A stretch of DNA of 64,000 bases. It comes from Chryseobacterium sp. (GTDB lineage Bacteria > Bacteroidota > Bacteroidia > Flavobacteriales > Weeksellaceae). Within the stretch, counting starts at the first letter, position 1; each line of letters opens with the position of its first letter. Below the pieces are notes generated by a model, which was not told the origin of the DNA, did not search any database, and worked only from the letters and a program-made list of their open reading frames with translations. The stretch is from contig NZ_CP044507.1 in assembly GCF_008831505.1 (NCBI RefSeq), forward strand, positions 1,736,001 to 1,800,000, given 5' to 3'. Positions 44,886-54,267 of this stretch are shown here, piece after piece. The position numbers and the translations under genes were made by a program.

Positions 44886-46223
44886 TTACGCTATTTGGCT
44901 GATGACGTCTTCAATTTTATCCAGCGCCAGCTGAATTTCCTCTTTAGTTACGTTCAGGTGCGGGCGGAAACGCAGTGACTGGTCACCGCAACCCAGGATA
45001 ATCAGGTTACGGCGGTACAGCTCGTCACGTACGGCGTCACGCTGTGCACCATCGGTAAGGTCTATGGCACACATCAGGCCTCTTCCTCGTGCATTTGAAA
45101 GATACTGAGGATATTTTGCAGCCAAATTCTGCAATCCTGAAAGCAGATAATCTCCTACCACTCTGGCATTTTCGCAGAGGTTTTCTTTTTCAATCACCTC
45201 AAGAACCAGTTTGAAACGCATCATATCGATGAAGTTACCACCAAATGTGGAGTTAATCCTGGAACTCTCGCGGAAAACATTGTTCGGTATTTCATCAAAT
45301 TTTTCCTTATTGGCCAGAACCCCGCAAACCTGGGTTTTCTTTCCAAAGGAAATGATATCCGGCTTCGATGTAAAATGCTGGAACGCCCACATTTTCCCTG
45401 TAATCCCGATGCCGGTCTGCACTTCATCGAAAATCAGTAAGACTTCGTTTTCATCACACAGCTTTCTTAAGCCGGTAAAGAACTCATCGCGGAAATGGTT
45501 GTCGCCGCCTTCTGCCTGAATAGGTTCGATGATGATGCAGGCTACCCGGTTTGGATTTGCCAATATCGCCTCTTCAATATTCAGCAGCGCCAACTGCTCA
45601 TTTTTGATTGTCGTCTCCAGATTTTCCTCCGTTACCGGGAAAGTTAAGTAGGGGTTTATGATCCGTGGCCAGTCGAACTTCGGGAAGTACATATGCTTCC
45701 GCGGGTCTGAGGTGTTGGTTAAACTCAGAGTATAACCGCTGCGGCCATGGAAGGACTGACGGAAATGGATGCAGATATCACCTTCCACCGTGAGGTCCTT
45801 TTCAAAGTTCTTACGCGTTTTCCAGTCGAAGCAGGCCTTCATGGCATTCTCTACCGCCAAAGTTCCGCCTTCAATAAAGAAGCAGTACTGCAGTTCCTGC
45901 GGAATAGCAACACGTTCGAAAACTTCCATAAATTCCGCATACTCCTCGGAATAAACATCAGCCAGTGTGGGTTTGTTAATCGCCATGCGGCCCAGCCAGT
46001 CGGAATGCTGTACTACGTAGGGATGATTATAGCCGATGGAGGCAGACGCAAACATGGAAAACATATCCAGAAATTCAGTGCCGCTTAATTTGTCGGCGAT
46101 ATAGGAACCGTGGGATTTCTCGATATCCATAACGAAGTCGAAACCGTCGGCAAGGATATGTCGGGCCAGGGTGTTTTTTACTTTATTGGTAGTCTCTGGT
46201 TGTTGAGCGATGGTGTTATTCAT
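44886..46223 (-). CDS. lat: L-lysine 6-transaminase
   Basis: A 445-residue class III PLP aminotransferase that moves the epsilon-amino group of lysine to 2-oxoglutarate, giving aminoadipate semialdehyde. It fits the lysine 6-transaminase family: HILADGFDFVMDIEKSHGSYIAD, FASASIGYNHPYV, FFIEGGTLAVENAMKACFDWK, HFRQSFHGRSGYTLSLTNT, IIEPIQAEGGDNHFR, LIFDEVQTGIGITGK and the PLP lysine in ISFGKKTQVCGV. The next gene upstream on the same strand encodes an aminoadipate-semialdehyde-type dehydrogenase, which supplies the following step. Confidence 0.94.
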   Translation of the reverse strand: MNNTIAQQPETTNKVKNTLARHILADGFDFVMDIEKSHGSYIADKLSGTEFLDMFSMFASASIGYNHPYVVQHSDWLGRMAINKPTLADVYSEEYAEFMEVFERVAIPQELQYCFFIEGGTLAVENAMKACFDWKTRKNFEKDLTVEGDICIHFRQSFHGRSGYTLSLTNTSDPRKHMYFPKFDWPRIINPYLTFPVTEENLETTIKNEQLALLNIEEAILANPNRVACIIIEPIQAEGGDNHFRDEFFTGLRKLCDENEVLLIFDEVQTGIGITGKMWAFQHFTSKPDIISFGKKTQVCGVLANKEKFDEIPNNVFRESSRINSTFGGNFIDMMRFKLVLEVIEKENLCENARVVGDYLLSGLQNLAAKYPQYLSNARGRGLMCAIDLTDGAQRDAVRDELYRRNLIILGCGDQSLRFRPHLNVTKEEIQLALDKIEDVISQIA

Positions 46224-46296
46224 ATTTTTTATGATTGTTTTAAAAGCTGCAATAGCCTTGGTGAAATAATATTCTGTGATTTGGGGAACTGCCGTC

Positions 46297-47862
46297 TTAG
46301 ATATCGAACTTAATACCCTGAGCCAGCGGCAAAGTTGTACTGTAATTGATGGTGTTGGTCTGTCTTCTCATATAATACTTCCAGACATCCGAACCTGATT
46401 CGCGGCCGCCACCGGTCTCTTTTTCGCCCCCGAAGGCACCGCCGATTTCCGCACCGGAAGTACCGATGTTTACATTGGCAATACCGCAGTCCGATCCTGC
46501 ATGAGACAGGAACAGCTCAGCCTCACGAAGGTTTTGGGTCATGATCGCCGAACTCAGACCCTGTGGTACGTCGTTCTGCATCTCAATAGCCTCGTCCAGG
46601 TTTTCGTATTTCATGATATAAAGGATGGGGGCAAAGGTTTCGTGCTGCACGATTTCAAAGCTGTTTTCAACTTCAGCGATGCAGGGTTTCACATAACAGC
46701 TGGAGCTGTAGTCAGCGCCTTCCAGCACACCGCCTTCCACGATGAACTTTCCGCCTTCTTTTTTACACTTTTCAATAGAATCAAGGTACTGCGAAACTGC
46801 ATCGGTATCGATCAGCGGACCTACATGGTTATTCTCATCCAGCGGATTTCCAATCTTAAGCTGTCCGTAGGCTTTCACCAACCGGTTTTTAACTTCATCA
46901 TAAACAGACGAGTGAATAATAAGCCTTCTGGTAGAGGTACACCTCTGTCCGGCCGTTCCTACAGCACCGAATACCGCGCCGATGATGGACATATCCAGGT
47001 CTGCATGTTCTGAAATAATGATGGCATTGTTTCCGCCCAGTTCCAGGATTGATTTTCCGAAACGCTCAGCTACCTTTGTTCCTACCATTCTGCCTACACG
47101 TGTAGAACCTGTGAAGGAAACCAGCGCAGTTCTTTTGTCTGCCACCAGTTTCTCCCCGATGGTATGATCTCCAACGATCATTCCGGAAATGCCTTCAGGC
47201 ATATCATTTTCCCTCAAAACCTCAGCAATGATATTCTGGCAGGCTATGGCGCAAAGCCCTACTTTTTCAGACGGTTTCCAAACGGTTACGTTACCGCAGA
47301 TCCAGCTCAGGGCAGTATTCCAGCTCCACACAGCTACGGGAAAGTTGAAGGCCGAAATCACCCCTACAATTCCCAGCGGATGGTACTGTTCGTACATACG
47401 GTGCAGCGGTCTCTCGGAATGCATGGTAAATCCGTGAAGCTGACGGGAAAGACCTACCGCGAAATCGCAGATATCGATCATCTCCTGAACCTCTCCCAAG
47501 CCTTCCTGAAGGGATTTACCCATTTCATAGGACACGAGTTTACCCAGGTCGTCTTTTTTCTCTCTTAATTTATTACCGAACTGTCTTACAAGTTCTCCCC
47601 TTTTCGGCGCGGGCATTAACCGGAATTCCGGAAAGGCGGCTTTAGCGGCAGACATTACCGTTTCGTAATCTTCTGCAGAACCTGTTTTTATTTTGGCGAT
47701 TAGCTGGCCGTCGGTAGGCGAATAACTTTCAATAACGTCTCCGTTGGAAAAGCTTTCCAATCCTGTGGAAACGCCTGTATTTTCATTTGAAATTCCTAAA
47801 TTCTTCAAGGACTGCGCAATGCCGTAATCCTTTTCTGCTTTTACCATGTTTTCTGTTTTCAT
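46297..47862 (-). CDS. aldehyde dehydrogenase, aminoadipate-semialdehyde (ALDH7) type
   Basis: A 521-residue NAD-dependent aldehyde dehydrogenase of the ALDH7/antiquitin type. Features: YHPLGIVGVISAFNFPVAVWSWNTA, VTVWKPSEK, SFTGSTRVGRMVG, ILELGGNNAIII, the catalytic cysteine in GQRCTSTRRL, and GAEIGGAFGGEKETGGGRESGSD near the end. ALDH7 enzymes oxidise aminoadipate semialdehyde, the product of the adjacent Lat, to aminoadipate. The two minus-strand genes are 73 bases apart and probably act in sequence in lysine breakdown. A second Met at residue 6 is an alternative start. Confidence 0.93.
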   Translation of the reverse strand: MKTENMVKAEKDYGIAQSLKNLGISNENTGVSTGLESFSNGDVIESYSPTDGQLIAKIKTGSAEDYETVMSAAKAAFPEFRLMPAPKRGELVRQFGNKLREKKDDLGKLVSYEMGKSLQEGLGEVQEMIDICDFAVGLSRQLHGFTMHSERPLHRMYEQYHPLGIVGVISAFNFPVAVWSWNTALSWICGNVTVWKPSEKVGLCAIACQNIIAEVLRENDMPEGISGMIVGDHTIGEKLVADKRTALVSFTGSTRVGRMVGTKVAERFGKSILELGGNNAIIISEHADLDMSIIGAVFGAVGTAGQRCTSTRRLIIHSSVYDEVKNRLVKAYGQLKIGNPLDENNHVGPLIDTDAVSQYLDSIEKCKKEGGKFIVEGGVLEGADYSSSCYVKPCIAEVENSFEIVQHETFAPILYIMKYENLDEAIEMQNDVPQGLSSAIMTQNLREAELFLSHAGSDCGIANVNIGTSGAEIGGAFGGEKETGGGRESGSDVWKYYMRRQTNTINYSTTLPLAQGIKFDI

Positions 47863-48133
47863 ATGCGCTTAAAGGTACTAAGATTTGGTGAAACAGCAAA
47901 AAAGCGGATTCATAGTTTTGTCCCAAAGCACCATATTTTACACAGTGATTTAAATTAAACATTAAGATATCTCAGCAATTTATAGTCATCAATTATCAAT
48001 GAAGCAATCCTTCTCCAGCGGAGGGACAGCGGTGACCAAAATAATTAAACAATAATTTAAATTTCTGTAACCTTTACGGGTTGCATAGCGTACATATACT
48101 TAGAGCCCGACGTTAAACGGGCGTTTATTGTAC

Positions 48134-49000
48134 ATGAGACAGTTAAAAATTACCAAGCAGGTTACCAACAGGGAAACCGCGTCACTGGACAAGTATCTTC
48201 AGGAAATCGGAAAAGTGGAACTGATTACCGCCGACGAAGAGGTTGATTTAGCACAAAAGATCCGCGCCGGCGACCGCGCCGCACTGGAAAAACTCATTAA
48301 AGCCAACCTTCGTTTCGTGGTATCTGTTTCCAAGCAGTACCAAAATCAGGGACTGTCCCTTCCCGACCTTATCAATGAAGGTAATTTGGGACTGATGAAG
48401 GCCGCCAAAAGGTACGATGAAACCAGAGGTTTTAAATTTATTTCGTACGCGGTATGGTGGATCAGACAGTCCATCCTGCAGGCGCTGGCAGAGCAGTCCA
48501 GGATTGTGAGGCTACCACTGAACAAGATTGGCTCCATCAACAAAATCAACAAGGCTTACGCTCACCTGGAGCAGGAAAACGAAAGACCTCCATCCCCGGA
48601 AGAACTGGCTGAAGTACTGGATATGAGCGAGGAAGACATCAAGGAATCCATGAAAAACAGCGGAAGACACCTTTCTATGGATGCACCGCTTGTAGAAGGT
48701 GAAGATTCCAACCTTTATGATGTACTGCGCTCCGGTGAATCACCAAGTCCCGACAAAGACCTGATGCTGGAATCCCTGCAGATTGAGATTGAAAGAGCCC
48801 TGCAAACACTTACCCCAAGGGAAGCAGACCTTGTACGTCTTTATTTTGGCCTGAACGGCAAACACCCGATGACTCTGGAAGAAATTGGCGAAACCTTCGA
48901 CCTTACCAGAGAGAGAGTGCGTCAGATCAAGGAAAAAGCCATCAAGAGACTTAAGCACAATACCAGAAGTAAGATCCTGAAATCTTATCTGGGCAAATAA
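48134..49000 (+). CDS. rpoD: primary RNA polymerase sigma factor
   Basis: The sigma-70 family housekeeping factor, 288 residues from the ATG at 48134 ([22 protein letters not shown]). Region 1.1 is absent, as in all Bacteroidota. Region 1.2 ([27 protein letters not shown]), region 2 ([51 protein letters not shown]), region 3 ([14 protein letters not shown]) and region 4 ([29 protein letters not shown]) are complete. It would direct transcription from the TAnnTTTG promoters seen throughout the window. The roughly 270-base upstream gap holds no gene. Confidence 0.97.
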   Translation: MRQLKITKQVTNRETASLDKYLQEIGKVELITADEEVDLAQKIRAGDRAALEKLIKANLRFVVSVSKQYQNQGLSLPDLINEGNLGLMKAAKRYDETRGFKFISYAVWWIRQSILQALAEQSRIVRLPLNKIGSINKINKAYAHLEQENERPPSPEELAEVLDMSEEDIKESMKNSGRHLSMDAPLVEGEDSNLYDVLRSGESPSPDKDLMLESLQIEIERALQTLTPREADLVRLYFGLNGKHPMTLEEIGETFDLTRERVRQIKEKAIKRLKHNTRSKILKSYLGK

Positions 49001-49019
49001 CATAACCGATTATAGCTTC

Positions 49020-49047
49020 AAAGGAACCTCAAAAGGTTCCTTTTTTT
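49020..49047 (+). terminator. intrinsic terminator of rpoD
   Basis: AAAGGAACC and GGTTCCTTT pair around TCAAAA and are followed by a T-run. It also abuts the 3' end of the converging Crp/Fnr gene. Confidence 0.85.
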
Positions 49048-49050
49048 ATG

Positions 49051-49572
49051 TCAAACATTCTTCTTTACCAGGTCCTTACGTACTCTGCTCAGACTTTCAG
49101 GTGTAATCCCAAGATACGAGGCTACCATCCATTGAGGTACGCGCTGCATAAGATCCGGATACATCTTGATGAAATCGAGATAACGCTCCTGCGCGGTATC
49201 AGAAAGCAGGGAATTCACACGGTTCTGAAGGTTACGTATATGTTTTTGGAGCAGTAGGTCATTATTCGCAATGGTGCCGGGAAACTGAAGGTTCAGGTTG
49301 CGGAAAAAATCGGGTGTCAGCAGCAGTACCTTTGAATTCTCAACCGCTTCAATATAATAATTGGACTTTTCATTGAAGTAAAGTGAACTCCTGTCGGACA
49401 TCAGCCATTTTTCGGGTGCAAACTGAATGATGTGTTCCTTTCCGTTCCGATCGGTGGAGAACATGCGCAGCAGTCCTTCTTCCACAAAATAAGTCGATTT
49501 GCAAACTTCACCCGCACTTAACAGCAGTTCCCCTTTCTGCAAATTTTTAACGGTATAATGTGAGCCACACAT
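49051..49572 (-). CDS. Crp/Fnr-family regulator with apparent N-terminal frameshift
   Basis: Cyclic-nucleotide-binding-fold transcription factor. The open frame from the ATG at 49572 (MCGSHYTVKNLQKGELLL) gives 173 residues: a cNMP-like beta barrel (GEVCKSTYFVEEGLLRMF, EHIIQFAPEKWLMSD) and a C-terminal helix-turn-helix (VPQWMVASYLGITPESLSRVRKDLVKK). About 20 residues are missing at the N-terminus. They are encoded just upstream, but split: ATG at 49631 reads MDNIEHYLRK in another frame, and the gene's own frame upstream reads LEIPVADVS into MCGSHY. Adding one base near 49602 would restore about 193 residues. Ligand and targets are unknown; most Bacteroidota members lack demonstrated cAMP binding. 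Confidence 0.88.
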   Translation of the reverse strand: MCGSHYTVKNLQKGELLLSAGEVCKSTYFVEEGLLRMFSTDRNGKEHIIQFAPEKWLMSDRSSLYFNEKSNYYIEAVENSKVLLLTPDFFRNLNLQFPGTIANNDLLLQKHIRNLQNRVNSLLSDTAQERYLDFIKMYPDLMQRVPQWMVASYLGITPESLSRVRKDLVKKNV

Positions 49573-49658
49573 GGAAACATCAGCTACAGGAATTTCCAGT
49601 ACTTCCGAAGATAATGTTCAATATTGTCCATGATGTAATTTTAACCAAATATAAGGAA

Positions 49659-51074
49659 TTAACGCCATCCGCCGCCCAGCGCCTGATAAAGTTCAACCGC
49701 CGATCTTAGCTTCGTATATTGGGCATTGGCAATGTTCAGTTCTGCACTGAGGGCGTTTACGCTGGAGTTCAGTACCTCCAGATAATTAGCCATACCGTAG
49801 TTCACCAATTCCTGGGAATAGTCCACGGAATTACGGTAAGCGGCAACTTCCTTTTCTTTCAGTGCGATAAACTGATCCTGTGTTTCATACATCTTCAGGG
49901 CGTCTGAAACTTCCTTACCGGCATTCAGCAGCGTTTTCCGGAAGTTCAGATAGGCGATCTGTCTGTTATAAAGACTTACCTCGTAATTGGTGCGGATCTG
50001 CCTCTTGTTCAGGATGGGCTGCACCAAACTTCCCACAACGGTAGCGAAAATGGAATTTACGCTGAAAAACTTATCGAGCTCTATACTCTGCAGCCCAGTA
50101 CTTCCGCTGATTCTTAAACTCGGATAAAACTGCGCTCGGGCAGCGTCTGTCAGTTCGTAGGCCTGAATCAGTCTTGCCTCTGCCTCCATAACATCGCCCC
50201 GATTCGAGAGCAGGTTAGCCGAATACCCGAGAGGGAAACTGGCAGGCATTTCCTGCTGACTGATAGTGGAGCGTGCAATACTTTGGGGAGCCTCACCCTT
50301 CAGTAAGCTGATGGTATTCTCCAGCATGGAAATCTGAACATCAATGTCCAGCAGAAGTGCCTGGGCATTATACACCAGTGCTTCACTTTGCTGCACCGCA
50401 ACTTCGGTAAGGATACCGGATTCTTTAAGCGCCCGGGTAGTTTCCAGATTTTTATTGCGCAGGGTTATGGTCTCGTTAATGACCCTTTTTTGCTCATCAA
50501 AAGTCAGCAGCTGGTAATAGGCAGAGGCAATAGCCGCCACCAGGTCGGTTTTCACTTCACGGTGTGCAGCAACGGTTCCGAGGTAGGCCGCCCACTGTGC
50601 TTTCTGCTCTGCTTTCAGTTTCCCCCAGATATCTGCCTCCCACGAAATATCACCTTCAAGGCCCAGTACATTGATGTAGCGCCGGCTGCCGCCCACAATC
50701 CGGCCCAGTTGCGTATTCAGCGACTGGGTTTGGAAGGTGTAGTTTGGTCCCACAGACAAAGTAGGCTGATAGGCCGCCTTTCGCTGTTTCAGATAGGATT
50801 CGGCTACAGAGATATTCTGCAGCGCAATCCTGATGTCCAGGTTATTATCCAAACCTTTCTGGATATGGTTCTGCAGTACCGGATCGGTAAATATTTCACG
50901 CCAGGAAACTGTGGCGATGCTGGCACTGTCCCGCGGAATGCGGTCGGTGCGGAAAACATTTTCGTTCACACCCAAAACTTCGCGGTCATAGGGCTGCCTG
51001 GCCACGCATGAGGTGAGCACCCAAGCAGCTGAAAGGGTGAGAACTGTATATTTAATCTTAAAAATAGTTGTCAT
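49659..51074 (-). CDS. outer-membrane factor of RND efflux pump
   Basis: A 471-residue TolC/OprM-type (NodT family) outer-membrane channel lipoprotein; its signal ends VLTSC with a lipobox cysteine. Typical features are LDIRIALQNISVAESYLKQRKAAYQPTLSVGPNYT, GLEGDISWEADIWGKLKAEQKAQWAAYLG, a second repeat with FYPSLRISGSTGLQSIEL, and long alpha-hairpins. It is the last gene of the minus-strand operon marR-adaptor-RND-OMF, 37 bases after the pump gene. Confidence 0.94.
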   Translation of the reverse strand: MTTIFKIKYTVLTLSAAWVLTSCVARQPYDREVLGVNENVFRTDRIPRDSASIATVSWREIFTDPVLQNHIQKGLDNNLDIRIALQNISVAESYLKQRKAAYQPTLSVGPNYTFQTQSLNTQLGRIVGGSRRYINVLGLEGDISWEADIWGKLKAEQKAQWAAYLGTVAAHREVKTDLVAAIASAYYQLLTFDEQKRVINETITLRNKNLETTRALKESGILTEVAVQQSEALVYNAQALLLDIDVQISMLENTISLLKGEAPQSIARSTISQQEMPASFPLGYSANLLSNRGDVMEAEARLIQAYELTDAARAQFYPSLRISGSTGLQSIELDKFFSVNSIFATVVGSLVQPILNKRQIRTNYEVSLYNRQIAYLNFRKTLLNAGKEVSDALKMYETQDQFIALKEKEVAAYRNSVDYSQELVNYGMANYLEVLNSSVNALSAELNIANAQYTKLRSAVELYQALGGGWR

Positions 51075-51111
51075 CAGTAAAATTTTAACGCTGTTAAGAA
51101 GGAGCAGGTGG

Positions 51112-54100
51112 CTATTCGCTCAAATTGACCTTCTCCTTTTTTATCGGAACTATCTTTTCGTGCAGTGCCTGAAAAATAACGTACAGCACAGGAATGGCCA
51201 GCAGGCCGAAGAAAGTACCGATCAGAAGTCCCATAGCTGCCCCTGTACCAATGGACCTATTACCCACAGAGCCAATTCCGCTTGCAAATACCAGCGGCAA
51301 CATACCGAATATAAAGGCGAAGGACGTCATCAGTATAGGCCTCAGTCGGGCTTTCGCGGCATTGATTGCCGACATGGCAAGGGTTTCTCCGTGATGCCGG
51401 CGCTGCAGTGCAAATTCAACAATAAGAATTGCATTTTTGGCCAAAAGCCCGATCAGCATGATGATGGCAATCTGGAAATAGATATTGTTCTCCAGGCCAA
51501 AGACCCTTTGTCCGAAATAGGCACCGATTACACCCAGCGGCAGCGAGAGAATCACCGCAAACGGAAGTATATAACTCTCGTACTGCGCCGCAAGGATGAA
51601 GTACACGAAGATAAAACTCAGCAGGAAGATAATATAGGTTTGCGATCCGGCGTTCATTTCCTCCTTGGTAAGACCGGTGAATTCCACATCATAATCACCC
51701 GGAAGGTTGGCAGCTGTTTCCTGTACAGCCTTAATGGCATCACCTGTCGAAAATCCGGGGTTGGTGGATCCGCTGATACTCACCGAGGTAAAAAGGTTAT
51801 AGCGTTCAATGGACTGCGGCCCGAAAGAACGTTCCAGCGTCAGGAACTGGGAAATAGGCGCCATGGCTCCTGAATTGGTCTTCACATAGAGTCCATTCAG
51901 GCTTTCCGGAGATTTCCTGTTGTCCGGCAGGGCCTGTATCATTACCCGGAACTGTTTTCCGTATTTGGTAAAGTCGGAGGAATAGATCCCGCCAATATAA
52001 CCCTGCATCGTACTCAAGATATTGTTTACCGAAACTCCACTTTCCTTGGCACGCGGTACGTTGATGACCATTTCGTACTGAGGATAATTCGTATTGAAAC
52101 TAGTAGATGCAAACTGAATTTCAGGTCGCTGCATCAGCGAACCTATAAATTCCTGGGTTACACTGTTGAGCTCGGTAAGTTCACCGCCTGATTTATCCAG
52201 CAGAACTGCCGAGAAACCGTCACTCTGCCCGAAACCTGGAACACTTGGCGGCGAAAAGAATACAATTTTCGCGTCCGGGTACTTTCCCGTGAGACCAAAC
52301 AGTTTTTTGGTGATGGTTTCCACATCCTGACCGTCTTCCTTTCCTCTTTCATCAAATGGTTTCAGTCTTACGAAAGCCTGACCCACATTGGAACCCTGAC
52401 CCGACATAAATCCACGGCTGGCAGTAAAGGTGACATTCTGTACCCCCGGAATCTTACGGGCTTCTTCCTGAAGGTCTTTCAGCACATTATAGGTTCGTTC
52501 CATGGATGAGCCCGGCGGCAGCTGAACATCGGTAAAGATAATCCCACGGTCTTCCTTCGGAATAAATCCTGTAGGCATGGTGGAATTGGCCCACCAGAAG
52601 GTTAAGGCACCCGCCGCAAAAATCAGCAGGGTAATCCACTTGTGCCGTAGCAGGTAAACAAACGAACGACCGTATTTATTAGTGACCGCACGGAAACCGA
52701 TATTGAATTTGGCGAAGAATTTCTGGCCGAAATTCATCTCTGAATACGCTTTATGATGATGAGCAGACGGTTTCAGGAAAAGAGAACAAAGGACGGGACT
52801 TAAGGTAAGGGCATTCACCGCAGAGATCAGGATCGCAATGATCAGCGTAATACCGAACTGCTGATAGAAAACCCCCGTGGGTCCCTGCAGGAAGGTCACC
52901 GGAATAAATACCGCCGCCATAACAAGGGTAATAGAGATAATGGCCCCTGTGATTTCGTCCATGGCAGAGACCGTCGCTTTCTTGGCATCCGTAAAGCCCT
53001 GTTCCAGCTTGGCATGTACAGCTTCTACCACCACAATGGCATCATCTACCACAATACCAATTGCCAGAACAAGCGCGAAAAGAGTAAGCAGGTTCAGGGA
53101 ATAACCAAGCAAATTCAGAAAAAATAATGTACCGATAATGGATACTGGTACCGCAATGGCGGGAATCAGCGTGGAACGGAAATCCTGAAGGAACAGGAAC
53201 ACCACCAGGAACACCAGGACGAACGCTTCGATTAAAGTTACAATCACTTTACTGATGGAGGCTTCCAGGAAGTCATTGGTATCAAAGTTAATGCTGTAGC
53301 CTATTCCCTCAGGAAGGGTCTTTTCGGTTTCTTCCAGTAAAGCTTTAATATCTTTGATGATATTCTGCGCGTTGGAACCCGGTGTCTGGAAAATACCCAT
53401 ACTTACCGAACGGCGCCCGTTATTTTCACCGATACCCCCGTAGGACAAAGCATCGAGTTTAATATCGGCCACATCTTTCAGCCGCAGATATTCACCGTTG
53501 CCAAGCGCGCGTACCACAATATTTTCATATTCTTCCACCTCGTCATGCTTTCCCTTGTATGTAATTACATACTGAAAGGAACTTCCGCTGTTCTCACCCA
53601 ACTGTCCGGCTGCCGCTTCGCGCGACTGTTCGCTGATGACTTCCGAAACTTCGGAAGGCTCCAGACCATAAGCCGCCATTTTCGCGGGATCCAGCCAGAT
53701 CCTCATGGAATAGGTTTTTCCGCCAAAAGCGGAAGCATCACCAACTCCATTCACCCTTTTAATGGCCGGAATAATGTTGATGTTCATATAGTTCTGAAGC
53801 CAAACTTCATCAAGATCCGGATTCGACGTATAAAAGGAAAGGAACATCAGGGCACTCGTCTGCTGCTTATTTACCTGAACTCCGGACCGCGTCACCTCCG
53901 AGGGCAGCAAAGGAAGCGCACGCTGAACCTGGTTTTGCACGTTCACCGCGGCGATATCGGGGTTAATTCCCTGCTTAAAAAACACCTGGATAGAAGCTGA
54001 ACCGTTATTACCGGCCGAGGACGAAATATAATCCATGCCTTCCACCCCGTTCACCTGCTCTTCTATCGGAATAATCACACTGTTCATCACCGTTTGCGCA

Positions 54101-54258
54101 TTGGCACCCGTGTAATTGGCCGAAATCCGGACCGTAGGCGGCGCGATATCCGGATACTGAGTCACCGGCAGGGCCACCAGACCCAGGATACCCAGGATGA
54201 CGATCAGAATCGATATAACCGTTGAAAGTACCGGTCTGTTTATAAATTTTTTAATCAT
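51112..54258 (-). CDS. RND multidrug efflux permease, HAE1/AcrB type
   Basis: A 1048-residue inner-membrane proton antiporter. It starts MIKKFINRPVLSTVISILIVILG, and has the proton-relay helix with GIVVDDAIVVVEAVHAKLEQG, large periplasmic loops (PPTVRISANYTGANAQTVMNSV; GFIPKEDRGIIFTDVQLPPG) and, in the second half, LLAKNAILIVEFALQ. It exports hydrophobic compounds, including antibiotics, with the adjacent adaptor and channel. The adaptor gene is ten bases upstream. Substrates cannot be predicted. Confidence 0.96.
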   Translation of the reverse strand: MIKKFINRPVLSTVISILIVILGILGLVALPVTQYPDIAPPTVRISANYTGANAQTVMNSVIIPIEEQVNGVEGMDYISSSAGNNGSASIQVFFKQGINPDIAAVNVQNQVQRALPLLPSEVTRSGVQVNKQQTSALMFLSFYTSNPDLDEVWLQNYMNINIIPAIKRVNGVGDASAFGGKTYSMRIWLDPAKMAAYGLEPSEVSEVISEQSREAAAGQLGENSGSSFQYVITYKGKHDEVEEYENIVVRALGNGEYLRLKDVADIKLDALSYGGIGENNGRRSVSMGIFQTPGSNAQNIIKDIKALLEETEKTLPEGIGYSINFDTNDFLEASISKVIVTLIEAFVLVFLVVFLFLQDFRSTLIPAIAVPVSIIGTLFFLNLLGYSLNLLTLFALVLAIGIVVDDAIVVVEAVHAKLEQGFTDAKKATVSAMDEITGAIISITLVMAAVFIPVTFLQGPTGVFYQQFGITLIIAILISAVNALTLSPVLCSLFLKPSAHHHKAYSEMNFGQKFFAKFNIGFRAVTNKYGRSFVYLLRHKWITLLIFAAGALTFWWANSTMPTGFIPKEDRGIIFTDVQLPPGSSMERTYNVLKDLQEEARKIPGVQNVTFTASRGFMSGQGSNVGQAFVRLKPFDERGKEDGQDVETITKKLFGLTGKYPDAKIVFFSPPSVPGFGQSDGFSAVLLDKSGGELTELNSVTQEFIGSLMQRPEIQFASTSFNTNYPQYEMVINVPRAKESGVSVNNILSTMQGYIGGIYSSDFTKYGKQFRVMIQALPDNRKSPESLNGLYVKTNSGAMAPISQFLTLERSFGPQSIERYNLFTSVSISGSTNPGFSTGDAIKAVQETAANLPGDYDVEFTGLTKEEMNAGSQTYIIFLLSFIFVYFILAAQYESYILPFAVILSLPLGVIGAYFGQRVFGLENNIYFQIAIIMLIGLLAKNAILIVEFALQRRHHGETLAMSAINAAKARLRPILMTSFAFIFGMLPLVFASGIGSVGNRSIGTGAAMGLLIGTFFGLLAIPVLYVIFQALHEKIVPIKKEKVNLSE

Positions 54259-54267
54259 ACCAGTTGC

